Shown here: piece after piece, positions 24,593-34,325 of the stretch
Layout: the number at the start of each line of letters is the position of its first letter
Numbering within the stretch: the stretch's first letter is position 1
Assembly (NCBI GenBank): GCA_012837705.1
Contig: DUQQ01000037.1
Location: 1 to 36,301, forward strand
DNA: 36,301 nucleotides
Reading direction: 5' to 3'
Origin: Hydrogenispora sp.
GTDB lineage: Bacteria; Bacillota; UBA4882; UBA10575
Program-made: the position numbers and the translations under genes
The notes under the pieces: model-generated
The model's input: the letters and a program-made list of their open reading frames with translations, nothing else
Told to the model about the DNA's origin: nothing
Databases searched by the model: none

Positions 24593-24854
24593 GCTACATT
24601 CTACTAATACAGAGAAATCCAACGCAATAACGACAGAGGCAAAGATGTTAAGCGCAGGGTCTGCCGCCACACACGGGCGACAGACTTTATAGTAGGGAAA
24701 AAGGAGCATCTCGACCGTTACTTTAACCCGAACATGTTAAAACATAGAAAAATTACAAATTAGATGAAGAAAAGCCAAATATAGGCAATAAATTTAATAT
24801 TAAATAATGTATGTAAATAACCGCGGTTTAGCGAGAAATAAGGGAGGGACAACG
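24593..24854 (+). other. untranslated gap between T-box terminator and ilvN
   Basis: 262 bases without a supported gene. It contains a hairpin (GTCTGCCGCC with GGGCGACAGAC, about 24658-24684) followed by an AT-rich stretch (24720-24830) and the ilvN ribosome site (AGGGAGGG at 24841-24848). A short frame opening at 24807 is only the upstream extension of ilvN. The gap is long for a T-box leader. It may hold an additional regulatory or processing element, but I cannot name one. Confidence 0.5.
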
Positions 24855-25370
24855 ATGAATAGACATGTTCTGTCGGTGCTAGTTGAAAACCAATCCGGTG
24901 TCCTTAGCCGCGTGGCGGGTCTTTTCAGCCGGAGGGGATACAACATTGACAGCTTGTCGGTGGGCGAGACGGAAGACCCCAAGATTTCCCGAATGACCAT
25001 TGTCGTACGGTGTGATGACCAAATCCTTGACCAGATCAAAAAACAGGTCAAAAAGCTGGTCAATGTGCTTACGGTGGTGGAACTGGACCCGGAACGGTCG
25101 GTCTTACGCGAACTGGCGCTGATCAAAGTGAAGACCGATTTGACGACACGAGCCTCGGTCATGGAGGTGGTCGATATTTTTCGCGCCAACACTGTTGACG
25201 TGGCAACCGACTCCCTAACGGTGGCGATGACCGGAGATGAAGCCAAAATCAACGCCTTTATTGAGTTGATGGAGTCTTACGGTATTGTTGAGATTGTCCG
25301 GACTGGACTGACCGCAATCCAGCGCGGTACACAAGCGCTGAAATATTATGAAAAAAGTGAGGAGGAGTAA
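24855..25370 (+). CDS. ilvN: acetolactate synthase small (regulatory) subunit
   Basis: Regulatory subunit (171 aa) of acetohydroxyacid synthase, which condenses two pyruvates or pyruvate with 2-ketobutyrate. The N-terminal ACT domain reads RHVLSVLVENQSGVLSRVAGLFSRRGYNIDSL (residues 2-33), the valine-binding fold that confers feedback inhibition. The second half contains ELALIKVKTD and the C-terminal ACT-like domain. ATG 24855 follows AGGGAGGG. The extension from 24807 is not supported. It is the first gene of the operon, four bases before ilvC, whereas its catalytic partner ilvB is the last gene about 9 kb away, an unusual split. Confidence 0.95.
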   Translation: MNRHVLSVLVENQSGVLSRVAGLFSRRGYNIDSLSVGETEDPKISRMTIVVRCDDQILDQIKKQVKKLVNVLTVVELDPERSVLRELALIKVKTDLTTRASVMEVVDIFRANTVDVATDSLTVAMTGDEAKINAFIELMESYGIVEIVRTGLTAIQRGTQALKYYEKSEEE

Positions 25371-25373
25371 AAA

Positions 25374-26363
25374 ATGGCAAAGATGTATTATGAGCAAGAT
25401 TGTAAAATGGAGCTTTTAAAGGGGAAAACGGTGGCGGTGATTGGTTACGGGAGCCAGGGGCACGCCCACGCTTTGAATCTACACGAGTCGGGGATTGACG
25501 TCGTTGTTGGTCTCTACGAGGGGAGTAAATCCTGGAAAGTGGCGGAAGAAGCCGGCCTCAAGGTAGCAACCGCGGCCGAGGCGGCAAAACAAGCAGACAT
25601 TATTATGATTCTGGTGAACGATGAAAAGCAACCTGGAATCTACGCGGAAAGCATTGCTCCCAACTTGAAAGCCGGAAAAAGCCTGGCCTTTGCCCACGGG
25701 TTCAACATTCACTATGGCCAGATTGTGCCACCGGCGGACGTGAATGTGTTTATGGTCGCACCGAAGGGCCCCGGTCATACGGTCCGTAGCCAGTACCAGG
25801 AAGGAAGAGGGGTTCCGTGTTTGGTCGCGGTCTACCAGGATGCAACCGGTGACGCCATGGATCTCGCTCTGGCCTATGCGGCTGGGATTGGCGGCGCGCG
25901 GGCCGGGATCCTCGAGACCACATTCAAGGAAGAGACCGAGACCGATCTCTTTGGTGAACAGGCGGTACTGTGCGGTGGCATCTGTGAGCTGATGAAGGCC
26001 GGCTTTGAAACACTGGTTGAAGCCGGTTACCAACCGGAAAGCGCCTATTTCGAGTGTGTCCACGAGATGAAGCTCATTGTTGACATGATCTACCAGGGTG
26101 GATTGAGCTTAATGCGCTATTCCATTTCGGATACAGCCGAATATGGCGACTACACAACTGGAAAACGGATTATTACCGAGGAGACCCGGAAGGAGATGAA
26201 AAAGATCCTTCAGGAAGTCCAGGACGGAACCTTTGCCCGGAAATGGCTCCTGGAAAACCAGGTGAACCGGCCTTACTTTAACGCCAAACGCCGGATGGAA
26301 CAGGAAACCCAGATCGAGCAGGTCGGGCGAGAGCTGCGCAAGATGATGAGTTGGAATAAGTAA
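25374..26363 (+). CDS. ilvC: ketol-acid reductoisomerase, class I
   Basis: Converts acetolactate or acetohydroxybutyrate to the dihydroxy acid with NAD(P)H and Mg2+ (329 aa, short class I). The Rossmann motif is [13 protein letters not shown] (residues 24-36). Catalytic and metal-binding regions are [20 protein letters not shown] and the C-terminal [18 protein letters not shown]. The cofactor-selecting loop reads GLYEGSKSW (46-54). The Arg usual after Gly-Leu is replaced by Tyr, followed by Glu, which may shift preference towards NADH (inference). ATG 25374 follows GAGGAG and lies four bases after ilvN. Length and all catalytic residues appear normal. Confidence 0.96.
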   Translation: MAKMYYEQDCKMELLKGKTVAVIGYGSQGHAHALNLHESGIDVVVGLYEGSKSWKVAEEAGLKVATAAEAAKQADIIMILVNDEKQPGIYAESIAPNLKAGKSLAFAHGFNIHYGQIVPPADVNVFMVAPKGPGHTVRSQYQEGRGVPCLVAVYQDATGDAMDLALAYAAGIGGARAGILETTFKEETETDLFGEQAVLCGGICELMKAGFETLVEAGYQPESAYFECVHEMKLIVDMIYQGGLSLMRYSISDTAEYGDYTTGKRIITEETRKEMKKILQEVQDGTFARKWLLENQVNRPYFNAKRRMEQETQIEQVGRELRKMMSWNK

Positions 26364-26427
26364 CCACCAGCGCAGATCGGCGCTAAACAAAGACAGGGAA
26401 GAGCTTTTTTAAGCGGAAAGGAGTATC

Positions 26428-27963
26428 ATGGCCAGACGAGTGTATGTTTTTGACACAACATTACGAGACGGGGAGCAGTCCCCCGGTTGCAGCATGAACA
26501 TTCAGGAAAAGATTGAGATGGCAAAGCAACTGGAACGTCTGAAGGTTGATGTCATTGAGGCTGGCTTTGCCATCGCTTCACCCGGCGATTTTCAAGCGGT
26601 GAAAGCGATCGCCGAGACGATTAAGGACTGCACCGTGGCCAGTCTGGCCCGGGCGCATGAGAAAGATATTGACCGGGCGGCAGAGGCGTTAAAGCAGGCG
26701 GCGGATCCGTTGATTCACACCTTCATCGCCACCTCGGACATTCATATGCAATACAAGTTGAAGATGACGCCGGAAGAAGTTTTGGCGCGCACAAAAGCGA
26801 TGGTGGCTTATGCCCGCAATTACAGCCCGAACGTGGAGTTTTCGGCGGAGGATGCGACCCGCAGTAATCCGGAGTTTCTCTGTCGTGTCTTTGAGACGGC
26901 CATTGCCGCGGGGGCGACCCGGATCAATGTCCCAGATACGGTCGGCTATACGACCCCTGAGGAGTTTACCCGGTTAATCACATATCTCCGGGAGAATGTA
27001 CCCAATATCGACCAAGTTATCCTTTCGGTGCATTGCCATAACGACCTGGGGATGGCCGTGGCCAACTCCCTGGCGGCGGTCCGGGCCGGAGTCAATCAGG
27101 TGGAATGTACCATTAACGGCATCGGGGAGCGGGCCGGTAACGCCGCTTTGGAAGAGATCGTGATGGCGCTGAAGACCCGCACCGACATTTATGACGTGGA
27201 CTTAAGGGTGGAGACAACGCAGCTCTACCGTTCGTCCAAACTGTTGACCAATATCACCGGGGTGGCGGTCCAACCCAATAAGGCCATTGTCGGGGCTAAC
27301 GCCTTTGCCCACGAAGCCGGGATTCACCAGCATGGGGTGCTGGCTAACCGCAGCACCTATGAGATTATGACGCCGGAGTCGATCGGGTTGCACAAGAACA
27401 CGATGGTGTTGGGGAAACATTCCGGACGCCATGCCTTTGAAGAGCACCTGAAGGCGCTGGGCTACACCTTGACCAAGGAAGAGCTGGATGCGGCCTTTGC
27501 CAAGTTCAAGGTTTTGGCCGACAAGAAAAAGGTGGTTCAGGATGCCGACCTGGAGGTTCTGGTCTCCCAGAAGAAAGTGGAGATTCCCGCCGTTTACAAA
27601 CTGGAGCAGTTTGTGATCAATACCGGGAACACCTTTACGGCGACGGCTTTGGTCCGGCTGAGCAAGGGGAACGGCGATCCGCAGGTGCTGGAGGAGGTTT
27701 CCACGGGTGACGGGCCGGTCTACGCCGCTTTTAAGGCGATCGAGAAGATTGTCGGTCATTCCTTTGTTCTTGAAGACTACAAGGTCCGTTCGGTCACCGA
27801 AGGCCAGGATGCCCAGGGAGAAGCTTTTGTCCGGATCCGGCGTAATGGACGGCTCTTTACGGGGAAAGGGGTCAGTACTGATATCTTTGAGGCCAGTGTC
27901 CTCTCGTATATTAACGCAATTAACAAGATGATTTACGAAGAAAAACTAGAAGCGCAGGTCTAA
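26428..27963 (+). CDS. leuA: 2-isopropylmalate synthase
   Basis: First enzyme of leucine synthesis: 2-ketoisovalerate plus acetyl-CoA (511 aa, bacterial long form). The catalytic (beta/alpha)8 barrel begins VYVFDTTLRDGEQSPGCSMN and carries the metal ligands Asp (TTLRDGEQ) and the HCHNDLGMA pair. GIGERAGNA and NAFAHEAGIHQHG are further signatures. The C-terminal leucine-binding allosteric domain covers about residues 390-511 and is present, so feedback inhibition by leucine is likely. ATG 26428 follows GAAAGGAG. The 64-bp gap after ilvC holds a small hairpin (AGCGC/GCGCT) of unclear role. The next gene is a paralogue (cimA). Confidence 0.95.
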   Translation: MARRVYVFDTTLRDGEQSPGCSMNIQEKIEMAKQLERLKVDVIEAGFAIASPGDFQAVKAIAETIKDCTVASLARAHEKDIDRAAEALKQAADPLIHTFIATSDIHMQYKLKMTPEEVLARTKAMVAYARNYSPNVEFSAEDATRSNPEFLCRVFETAIAAGATRINVPDTVGYTTPEEFTRLITYLRENVPNIDQVILSVHCHNDLGMAVANSLAAVRAGVNQVECTINGIGERAGNAALEEIVMALKTRTDIYDVDLRVETTQLYRSSKLLTNITGVAVQPNKAIVGANAFAHEAGIHQHGVLANRSTYEIMTPESIGLHKNTMVLGKHSGRHAFEEHLKALGYTLTKEELDAAFAKFKVLADKKKVVQDADLEVLVSQKKVEIPAVYKLEQFVINTGNTFTATALVRLSKGNGDPQVLEEVSTGDGPVYAAFKAIEKIVGHSFVLEDYKVRSVTEGQDAQGEAFVRIRRNGRLFTGKGVSTDIFEASVLSYINAINKMIYEEKLEAQV

Positions 27964-27980
27964 GAAGAGGGGTGATTGGT

Positions 27981-29570
27981 TTGCGGCCCAAGATTGATAT
28001 TTTCGATTCCACCCTGCGGGATGGAGCACAAGCGGAAGGGATCTCCTTTTCCGTCGAGGATAAACTGAAGATTGTTGCGGCCCTGGATAATCTCGGCGTT
28101 TCCTATATTGAAGCGGGTAATCCCGGCTCCAACCCGAAAGATATGGAGTTTTTCGGGCGGATGCGGGAAAAAACACTGCAGAATGCGAAACTGGTCGCTT
28201 TTGGTAGCACCCGTCGCCGTGATATCGCGGTTGACCAGGATCGGAATGTTTTAGCCCTCTTGAGTGCGGATACGCCCGTGGTCTCGATCTTCGGTAAAAG
28301 CTGGGACTTTCATGTGACGGAGATTATCCGGACTTCGCTGGAAGAGAACCTGCGGATGATCGGTGAAACCATTGCCTTTTTGAAAAAGCGGGGGAAAGAA
28401 GTAATCTACGATGCGGAGCATTTTTTCGACGGTTACAAAAACAACCCGGACTATGCTCTCCAGACCTTGCAGGCCGCTTTTGATGGAGGGGCCGACTGTC
28501 TGGTCCTTTGTGATACCAATGGTGGTTGTTTTCCGGCGGAGATTGCTGAGATTGTTAAGATTGTAACGGATAAATTCAAGACCAAGATCGGGATACACAC
28601 CCATAACGACTGTGGCCTGGCCGTGGCCAACTCGATCATGGCCGTGGAGGCCGGGGCCACCCATGTCCAGGGCACCTACATCGGCTTTGGGGAAAGGTGT
28701 GGCAATGCCAACCTCAGTACGATCATCCCCAACCTTCAGCTGAAACGGGATTATCTGTGTATCCCGGAGGAACAGATGAAGAACCTGACCTATACGGCCC
28801 GGAAGATTGCGGAGGTTGCCAATATCAGTTTGAACAGGCGGGAACCGTATGTTGGTAATTCGGCTTTTGCCCACAAAGGCGGAATGCATATTGATGGGGT
28901 GAGCAAAGCCGCCAACTCCTTTGAGCATATCGACCCCAGCTTGGTCGGGAACAAAAGAAGGTTTCTCATGTCCGAGGTGGCGGGCCGGAAAACGATTGTG
29001 GAAAAGATTAAGGAGATCAATCCACAGATCGACAAAGACTCGCCGGAGACCGAGCAGATCATCCAACGGATCAAAGAGATGGAACACCAGGGTTATCAGT
29101 TTGAAGGGGCGGAAAGCACGTTTGAACTGATCGTCCGCAAGCAACTGGGCAAGTATAAACCCTTTTTCGAACTGGAGAAATTTAAGCTTATGACGGAGCA
29201 ACCCAAGTTGTGTGGCCCCTCGGCCTCGGCCTTGATCAAGGTGAACGTGGACGGGAAATCGGAGATTACCGCGGCTGAAGGGGACGGTCCGGTGCATGCC
29301 CTCGACCGGGCTTTACGCCGGGTTCTGGAGGTGTTCTATCCGGAACTGTCCCGGGTACACCTGACCGACTTTAAGGTCCGGGTTATCGATTCCAACAAGG
29401 CCACCGCCGCTAAGGTCCGGGTCTTGATCGAATCGACCGACGGGGAGTCGGTCTGGACCACCGTCGGGGTCTCCACTGACATCATTGAAGCCAGCTGGAT
29501 TGCCCTTGTTGATTCCATCGAATACAAGCTCCTCAAAGAGTTGGAAAAGAAGATGAAAGTCTATTTATGA
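27981..29570 (+). CDS. cimA: (R)-citramalate synthase
   Basis: Condenses pyruvate with acetyl-CoA to (R)-citramalate, the first step of the threonine-independent route to isoleucine (529 aa). The barrel begins [28 protein letters not shown], where GAQAEG (against GEQSPG in LeuA) and the Asn-Pro-Gly-Ser block [15 protein letters not shown] separate CimA from isopropylmalate synthase. Metal ligands are in TLRDGAQ and HTHNDCGLA. The C-terminal regulatory domain (about 400-529) is intact. I chose TTG 27981 because AGAGGGG is at proper spacing. A GTG at 27972 lies inside that site. The citramalate product is turned into 2-ketobutyrate by LeuCD and LeuB in the same operon, so no ilvA is needed here. 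Confidence 0.93.
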   Translation: MRPKIDIFDSTLRDGAQAEGISFSVEDKLKIVAALDNLGVSYIEAGNPGSNPKDMEFFGRMREKTLQNAKLVAFGSTRRRDIAVDQDRNVLALLSADTPVVSIFGKSWDFHVTEIIRTSLEENLRMIGETIAFLKKRGKEVIYDAEHFFDGYKNNPDYALQTLQAAFDGGADCLVLCDTNGGCFPAEIAEIVKIVTDKFKTKIGIHTHNDCGLAVANSIMAVEAGATHVQGTYIGFGERCGNANLSTIIPNLQLKRDYLCIPEEQMKNLTYTARKIAEVANISLNRREPYVGNSAFAHKGGMHIDGVSKAANSFEHIDPSLVGNKRRFLMSEVAGRKTIVEKIKEINPQIDKDSPETEQIIQRIKEMEHQGYQFEGAESTFELIVRKQLGKYKPFFELEKFKLMTEQPKLCGPSASALIKVNVDGKSEITAAEGDGPVHALDRALRRVLEVFYPELSRVHLTDFKVRVIDSNKATAAKVRVLIESTDGESVWTTVGVSTDIIEASWIALVDSIEYKLLKELEKKMKVYL

Positions 29571-29583
29571 TGGAGGAAAGAAA

Positions 29584-30843
29584 ATGGGAATGACCATGTC
29601 ACAAAAGATCCTGGCGGCCCATGCGGGAATGGAACAGGTCCGGCCGGGGCAGTTGATTGAGGCGGATTTGGATTTGGTCCTGGGGAATGACGTGACAACA
29701 CCGGTGGCGGTCCATGAATTTAAAAAGACCGGCTTCACGCAGGTGTTTGACCGGAAAAAGATCGCCATTGTCCCCGATCATTTCACGCCGAATAAAGATA
29801 TTAAAGCGGCCGAGCAGTGCCGCATGATCCGGGTGTTTGCCCACGAGATGGGGATCGAGAACTACTTTGAAGTCGGGGAGATGGGGATCGAACACTGCCT
29901 CATCCCCGAGCGGGGCCTGGCCGTTCCCGGCGACTTAATAATCGGGGCTGATTCCCATACCTGTACCTATGGGGCTCTAGGGGCCTTCTCCACCGGGGTG
30001 GGCAGTACCGATATGGCGGCCGGGATGGCCACCGGTCGCGCTTGGTTCAAAGTCCCTCCGGCGCTGAAGTTTGTCCTCAAAAACAAACCCGGCCCGTGGG
30101 TATCGGGGAAGGATATCATCCTCCATATTATCGGGATGATCGGGGTGGACGGCGCCCGCTATAAATCCATGGAGTTTATGGGGGACGGTCTGGCCGCCCT
30201 GTCCATGGATGACCGGTTTACCATTGCCAACATGGCAGTGGAAGCCGGGGCGAAAAATGGTATCTTTATGGTGGATGAGCAAACCATCGCCTACGTGAAA
30301 GAACATGCGACCAAACCCTATCAGGTTTATGAACCCGATCCGGATGCGGTCTATGATGAAGAGTATGAGATCGACCTCAGTACGATCAAGCCGACGGTGG
30401 CCTTTCCCCACCTGCCCTCGAACACACGGACCATTGATGAAGTGGGGGAGATCGTCATTGACCAGGTAGTGATCGGTTCTTGCACCAACGGGCGGCTCTC
30501 GGACCTCCGCACCGCTGCCGGGATTTTAAAAGGGCGGAAGGTGAAGAAGGGAGTACGGGTCATTGTTTTCCCCGGGACCCAGCGGATTTATCTTGAGGCT
30601 TTGCAGGAAGGGCTCATCGCTGATCTGGTAAAAGCGGGTGCGGTCGTCTCCACTCCGACCTGTGGACCCTGCCTCGGTGGCCATATGGGTATCCTCGCTA
30701 AAGGGGAAAGGGCGGTGGCAACGACAAACCGCAATTTTGTCGGGCGGATGGGGCATCCTGAGTCTGAAGTTTATCTCGCCAGCCCGGCGGTGGCGGCGGC
30801 TTCGGCGGTGACCGGGAAAATCACGGACCCGGCAAAATTATAG
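29584..30843 (+). CDS. leuC: 3-isopropylmalate dehydratase large subunit
   Basis: Large subunit (419 aa) of the [4Fe-4S] isomerase that converts 2- to 3-isopropylmalate and citramalate to 3-methylmalate. It is the short, homoaconitase-like form (LeuC2 type). Substrate and cluster motifs are [21 protein letters not shown] (about residues 122-142), the cluster cysteines in [13 protein letters not shown] and [12 protein letters not shown], and [20 protein letters not shown] near the C-terminus. ATG 29584 follows TGGAGGAAAG. It is followed 37 bp later by its small subunit. Family length is normal. Confidence 0.95.
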   Translation: MGMTMSQKILAAHAGMEQVRPGQLIEADLDLVLGNDVTTPVAVHEFKKTGFTQVFDRKKIAIVPDHFTPNKDIKAAEQCRMIRVFAHEMGIENYFEVGEMGIEHCLIPERGLAVPGDLIIGADSHTCTYGALGAFSTGVGSTDMAAGMATGRAWFKVPPALKFVLKNKPGPWVSGKDIILHIIGMIGVDGARYKSMEFMGDGLAALSMDDRFTIANMAVEAGAKNGIFMVDEQTIAYVKEHATKPYQVYEPDPDAVYDEEYEIDLSTIKPTVAFPHLPSNTRTIDEVGEIVIDQVVIGSCTNGRLSDLRTAAGILKGRKVKKGVRVIVFPGTQRIYLEALQEGLIADLVKAGAVVSTPTCGPCLGGHMGILAKGERAVATTNRNFVGRMGHPESEVYLASPAVAAASAVTGKITDPAKL

Positions 30844-30880
30844 GCTGGACCCAACGGGGAATTCCTTAAGGAGGTCTATG

Positions 30881-31369
30881 ATGAAAGCGAAAGGTAGAGT
30901 ATTCAAATACCAAGATAATGTTGATACGGATGTGATCATCCCCGCCCGTTACCTTAATACTTTCGACCCTCAGGAGCTGGCGGCCCACTGTCTGGAGGAT
31001 CTGGATCCGGAGTTCAGTAAAAAGGTGAAAACCGGCGATATCATTGTGGCGGGTAAAAACTTCGGGCGTGGTTCCTCGCCGGAGCACGCGCCCCTGGCGA
31101 TCAAGGCGGCGGGCGTCTCCTGTGTGATTGCCGCCACTTTTGCCCGGATCTTTTACCGGAATGCGATCAATATCGGCCTGCCGATTCTGGAGTGTCCGGA
31201 GGCGGTCCAGTGGACGGAAGACGGTGACGAGTTGGTGGTCGACTTTGACCAGGGAAAAATCGTGAATTTGACCAAAAACAAAGAGTTTCAGGCTGAACCC
31301 TTCCCGGAATTCATGAAGCAGATCATGGCGGCGGATGGACTGATCAACCGGGTGAAAACCAGCCGTTAG
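30881..31369 (+). CDS. leuD: 3-isopropylmalate dehydratase small subunit
   Basis: Small (swivel) subunit of 162 aa for LeuC. It contains [19 protein letters not shown], which contributes to the substrate pocket, and [21 protein letters not shown], the typical aconitase C-terminal domain motif. ATG 30881 is six bases after AAGGAGG. The overlapping ATG 30878 is only three bases after it and less favourable, but either gives the same protein plus one residue. The short size belongs to the LeuD type that partners LeuC2. It lies between leuC and leuB. Confidence 0.95.
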   Translation: MKAKGRVFKYQDNVDTDVIIPARYLNTFDPQELAAHCLEDLDPEFSKKVKTGDIIVAGKNFGRGSSPEHAPLAIKAAGVSCVIAATFARIFYRNAINIGLPILECPEAVQWTEDGDELVVDFDQGKIVNLTKNKEFQAEPFPEFMKQIMAADGLINRVKTSR

Positions 31370-31445
31370 GTTTGGCGGGAAGCGAAGATTTTAGCTTAAT
31401 TAGTATCATCCCCCAAGGGAGAATGGATGGAAGGAAGGTGGGCCT

Positions 31446-32537
31446 GTGGGCGGAAACTACAAGATTGCGGTGATTCCTGGGGACGGCATCGGCCCCGAGA
31501 TTGTCGGCCAGACTTTACGGGTCTTAGACCAAATCGGTGTTACCTATGGACACCATTTTAAATATGAAGAAATGTTGGCCGGGGGCTGTGCCATTGATGC
31601 TACGGGCGAGCCGTTGCCTGTGGAGACGGTAGCAGGGTGCCAAAAGTGTGATGCGGTGCTTTTGGGGGCGGTCGGCGGCGATAAATGGGATGATCTACCT
31701 GGCCCCAAAAGGCCGGAAATGGCGCTTTTAGGCCTCCGTGGCCAGCTTGGCCTTTATGCCAATTTACGGCCAGCCCTCTTGTACAAACAACTGCGGGACG
31801 CTTGTCCCCTGAAGCCGGAGATCATTGGTGAGAGGATTGATCTGCTGGTTGTCCGGGAGTTAACCGGTGGGATCTACTTTGGTCCTAAAGGCCGTCGTGA
31901 CACGGCCGCGAAGGGGCAGGAAGCCTTTGACACCGAAGTATACAGCGAAGCCGAAGTGGAGCGGATCACCCGGATGGCTTTTGAAATTGCCCGCGGTCGC
32001 CAGCGGCGCGTGACCAATGTGGACAAGGCAAACGTCCTGGAAAGCTCGCGCTTATGGCGGGCGGTGGTGACGCGGGTGGCGGCCGACTACCCGGAGGTTG
32101 CGTTAAACCACATGTATGTGGACAACGCGGCGATGCAACTGGTGCGTGATCCGAAGCAGTTTGACGTCATCGTTACCACCAATATGTTTGGGGATATCTT
32201 GTCCGATGAGGCCAGTATGATTACGGGTTCGATCGGGATGTTGCCTTCGGCCAGTCTGGGCCAGGGGAATTTTGGCCTCTACGAGCCGGTGCATGGTTCA
32301 GCCCCCGATCTGGCCGGACAAGACCGGGCCAACCCGATTGCTACCATTTTGTCGGCGGCGATGATGCTTCGGTACTCCTTTGGCCTTACGCAAGAGGCTG
32401 AGGCCATTGAAAGCGCGGTCGAACGGGTGTTGGAAGCGGGATACCGGACCGGTGACATTATGAGTCCGGGACAGACCCTGGTAGGTACGGAAAAAATGGG
32501 GCAACTTATTTGCGAATATATTGCAAAAGGAGCCTAG
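31446..32537 (+). CDS. leuB: 3-isopropylmalate dehydrogenase
   Basis: NAD-dependent oxidative decarboxylation of 3-isopropylmalate, and of 3-methylmalate in the citramalate route (363 aa). The start is GTG 31446 after GAAGGAAGGTG. Signatures are [46 protein letters not shown] and [15 protein letters not shown], plus the C-terminal metal-binding [28 protein letters not shown], then [14 protein letters not shown]. The single copy probably serves both the leucine and isoleucine branches (inference). Confidence 0.95.
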   Translation: MGGNYKIAVIPGDGIGPEIVGQTLRVLDQIGVTYGHHFKYEEMLAGGCAIDATGEPLPVETVAGCQKCDAVLLGAVGGDKWDDLPGPKRPEMALLGLRGQLGLYANLRPALLYKQLRDACPLKPEIIGERIDLLVVRELTGGIYFGPKGRRDTAAKGQEAFDTEVYSEAEVERITRMAFEIARGRQRRVTNVDKANVLESSRLWRAVVTRVAADYPEVALNHMYVDNAAMQLVRDPKQFDVIVTTNMFGDILSDEASMITGSIGMLPSASLGQGNFGLYEPVHGSAPDLAGQDRANPIATILSAAMMLRYSFGLTQEAEAIESAVERVLEAGYRTGDIMSPGQTLVGTEKMGQLICEYIAKGA

Positions 32538-32558
32538 GATAAGGAGAGGGGTGATCCG

Positions 32559-34220
32559 ATGCGGAGTGATTCAGTTAAAGCAGGTTTGGAGCGGGCTCCC
32601 CACCGCTCTCTTTTTAAAGCATTAGGTTTGACGGAGGAAGAGATCAACCGGCCTTTGATCGGAGTTGTCAACGCCAAAAGCCAGATTGTCCCGGGACATA
32701 TGCACCTGGACCAGGTTACGGCGGCGGTCAAGACCGGTGTGGCGATGGCGGGCGGGACGCCCATCGAGTTTCCGGCGATCGGCGTCTGTGACGGAATTGC
32801 CATGGGCCACGTCGGGATGCACTATTCCTTGCCGACCCGGGAACTGATCGCCGATAGCATTGAAGCAATGGCCCTGGCCCACGGTTTTGACGGGCTGGTT
32901 TTGGTCCCGAATTGCGACAAGATCGTACCCGGGATGATGATGGCGGCAGCCCGCCTTAATATCCCGGCGATCGTGGTGAGCGGTGGACCAATGCTCAAAG
33001 GGCGGAGCGGGGAAAAAGAGATCAGCTTGACCGATATGTTTGAAGCGGTCGGTGCTTTTAAGGCGGGGAAGATGGGGGAGCATGAACTGGCCGAGTATGA
33101 GGAACGCTCCTGTCCCAGCTGTGGCTCCTGTTCCGGGATGTTCACGGCCAACAGCATGAACTGCCTCACCGAAGCCCTGGGGATGGCTTTGCCCGGGAAC
33201 GGGACGATTCCGGCCGTGTATTCAGCCCGGATTCGGCTGGCGAAAGCGGCGGGGATGCGCATAATGGAACTGGTCAAAAAGGACATTAAGCCGCGGACGA
33301 TCATGACCGCCGACGCTTTCCATAACGCGCTCTCCGTTGATATGGCATTGGGCTGCAGCACCAACAGTATGTTGCATTTGGCGGCGATTGCCTATGAAGC
33401 AGGGGTCGAGTTTGATCTGGAGAAAGCCAATGCGATCAGTGCCCAGACACCGAATTTATGCCGTCTGGCCCCGGCGGGACCCCATTTCGTCGAAGATTTG
33501 TACGCGGCGGGCGGCGTTCCGGCGGTTATGAAGGAGCTTTCCCGCAAAGGACTGCTGAAGGAGGATTGCCTCACCGTCACCGGCCAAAGCGTCGGTACGA
33601 ACATCGCGGCGGCTGTGAACCTGGATCCCAACGTGATCCGGCCGATCGACAATCCTTATGCGCCAACCGGGGGGATCGCGGTGCTCAAAGGAAACCTGGC
33701 TCCGGACGGCAGCGTCGTTAAGCGGAGCGCCGTGGCGGAGGAGATGTTGGTGCACGAAGGTCCGGCGCGGGTCTTTGATAGTGAAGATGCGGCGGTGCAA
33801 GCAATTCTGGCAGGGGAGATCAAAAAGGGTGATGTGGTTGTCATCCGTTATGAGGGTCCCCGTGGTGGACCGGGGATGCGGGAGATGTTGATGCCCACGT
33901 CGGTGTTGGCCGGGATGGGCTTGGATGCGGAAGTGGCCCTGATTACCGATGGGCGCTTCAGTGGAGCCACCCGGGGGGCTTCTATCGGACATGTTTCGCC
34001 GGAAGCAGCGGAGGGCGGTCCGATCGCCTTTGTCCAGGACGGAGACTTGATTGCCATTGATATGAACAGCGGCACGCTGACCTTGAAAGTTGAGGCGGCG
34101 GAGCTTGAACGGAGAAAAGCCGGGTGGGTATCGCCCCCGCCTAAGATTGGCCAGGGTTATCTGGCCCGGTATGCCCGTTTTGTCTCTTCCGCCAGTGAAG
34201 GAGCAGTTTTGAAAGTATGA
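32559..34220 (+). CDS. ilvD: dihydroxy-acid dehydratase
   Basis: Iron-sulfur dehydratase (553 aa) that makes the 2-keto acid precursors of valine, leucine and isoleucine. The sequence starts [23 protein letters not shown], then [38 protein letters not shown] (cluster Cys in PNCDK), [32 protein letters not shown] and the C-terminal [24 protein letters not shown] 32559 follows GGAGAGGGG. All cluster cysteines are present. It lies 21 bases after leuB. A 105-bp gap with no promoter separates it from ilvB. Confidence 0.96.
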   Translation: MRSDSVKAGLERAPHRSLFKALGLTEEEINRPLIGVVNAKSQIVPGHMHLDQVTAAVKTGVAMAGGTPIEFPAIGVCDGIAMGHVGMHYSLPTRELIADSIEAMALAHGFDGLVLVPNCDKIVPGMMMAAARLNIPAIVVSGGPMLKGRSGEKEISLTDMFEAVGAFKAGKMGEHELAEYEERSCPSCGSCSGMFTANSMNCLTEALGMALPGNGTIPAVYSARIRLAKAAGMRIMELVKKDIKPRTIMTADAFHNALSVDMALGCSTNSMLHLAAIAYEAGVEFDLEKANAISAQTPNLCRLAPAGPHFVEDLYAAGGVPAVMKELSRKGLLKEDCLTVTGQSVGTNIAAAVNLDPNVIRPIDNPYAPTGGIAVLKGNLAPDGSVVKRSAVAEEMLVHEGPARVFDSEDAAVQAILAGEIKKGDVVVIRYEGPRGGPGMREMLMPTSVLAGMGLDAEVALITDGRFSGATRGASIGHVSPEAAEGGPIAFVQDGDLIAIDMNSGTLTLKVEAAELERRKAGWVSPPPKIGQGYLARYARFVSSASEGAVLKV

Positions 34221-34325
34221 GCGGCGACCGCTCCAGGTAATATCGATTTACGGTAAGCGTGGGCGGTTCAGAAAGTAGATGCCAACGATATGCCTGAAAA
34301 CCGGGAGAAAAGGTGGTGTTTTGAA

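Noticed and set aside
28251-29297. Long minus-strand open frame (348 aa) opposite cimA
   Set aside because: It has no recognisable domain, lies fully over a well-supported gene with metal-binding motifs, and reflects codon bias of the plus strand.
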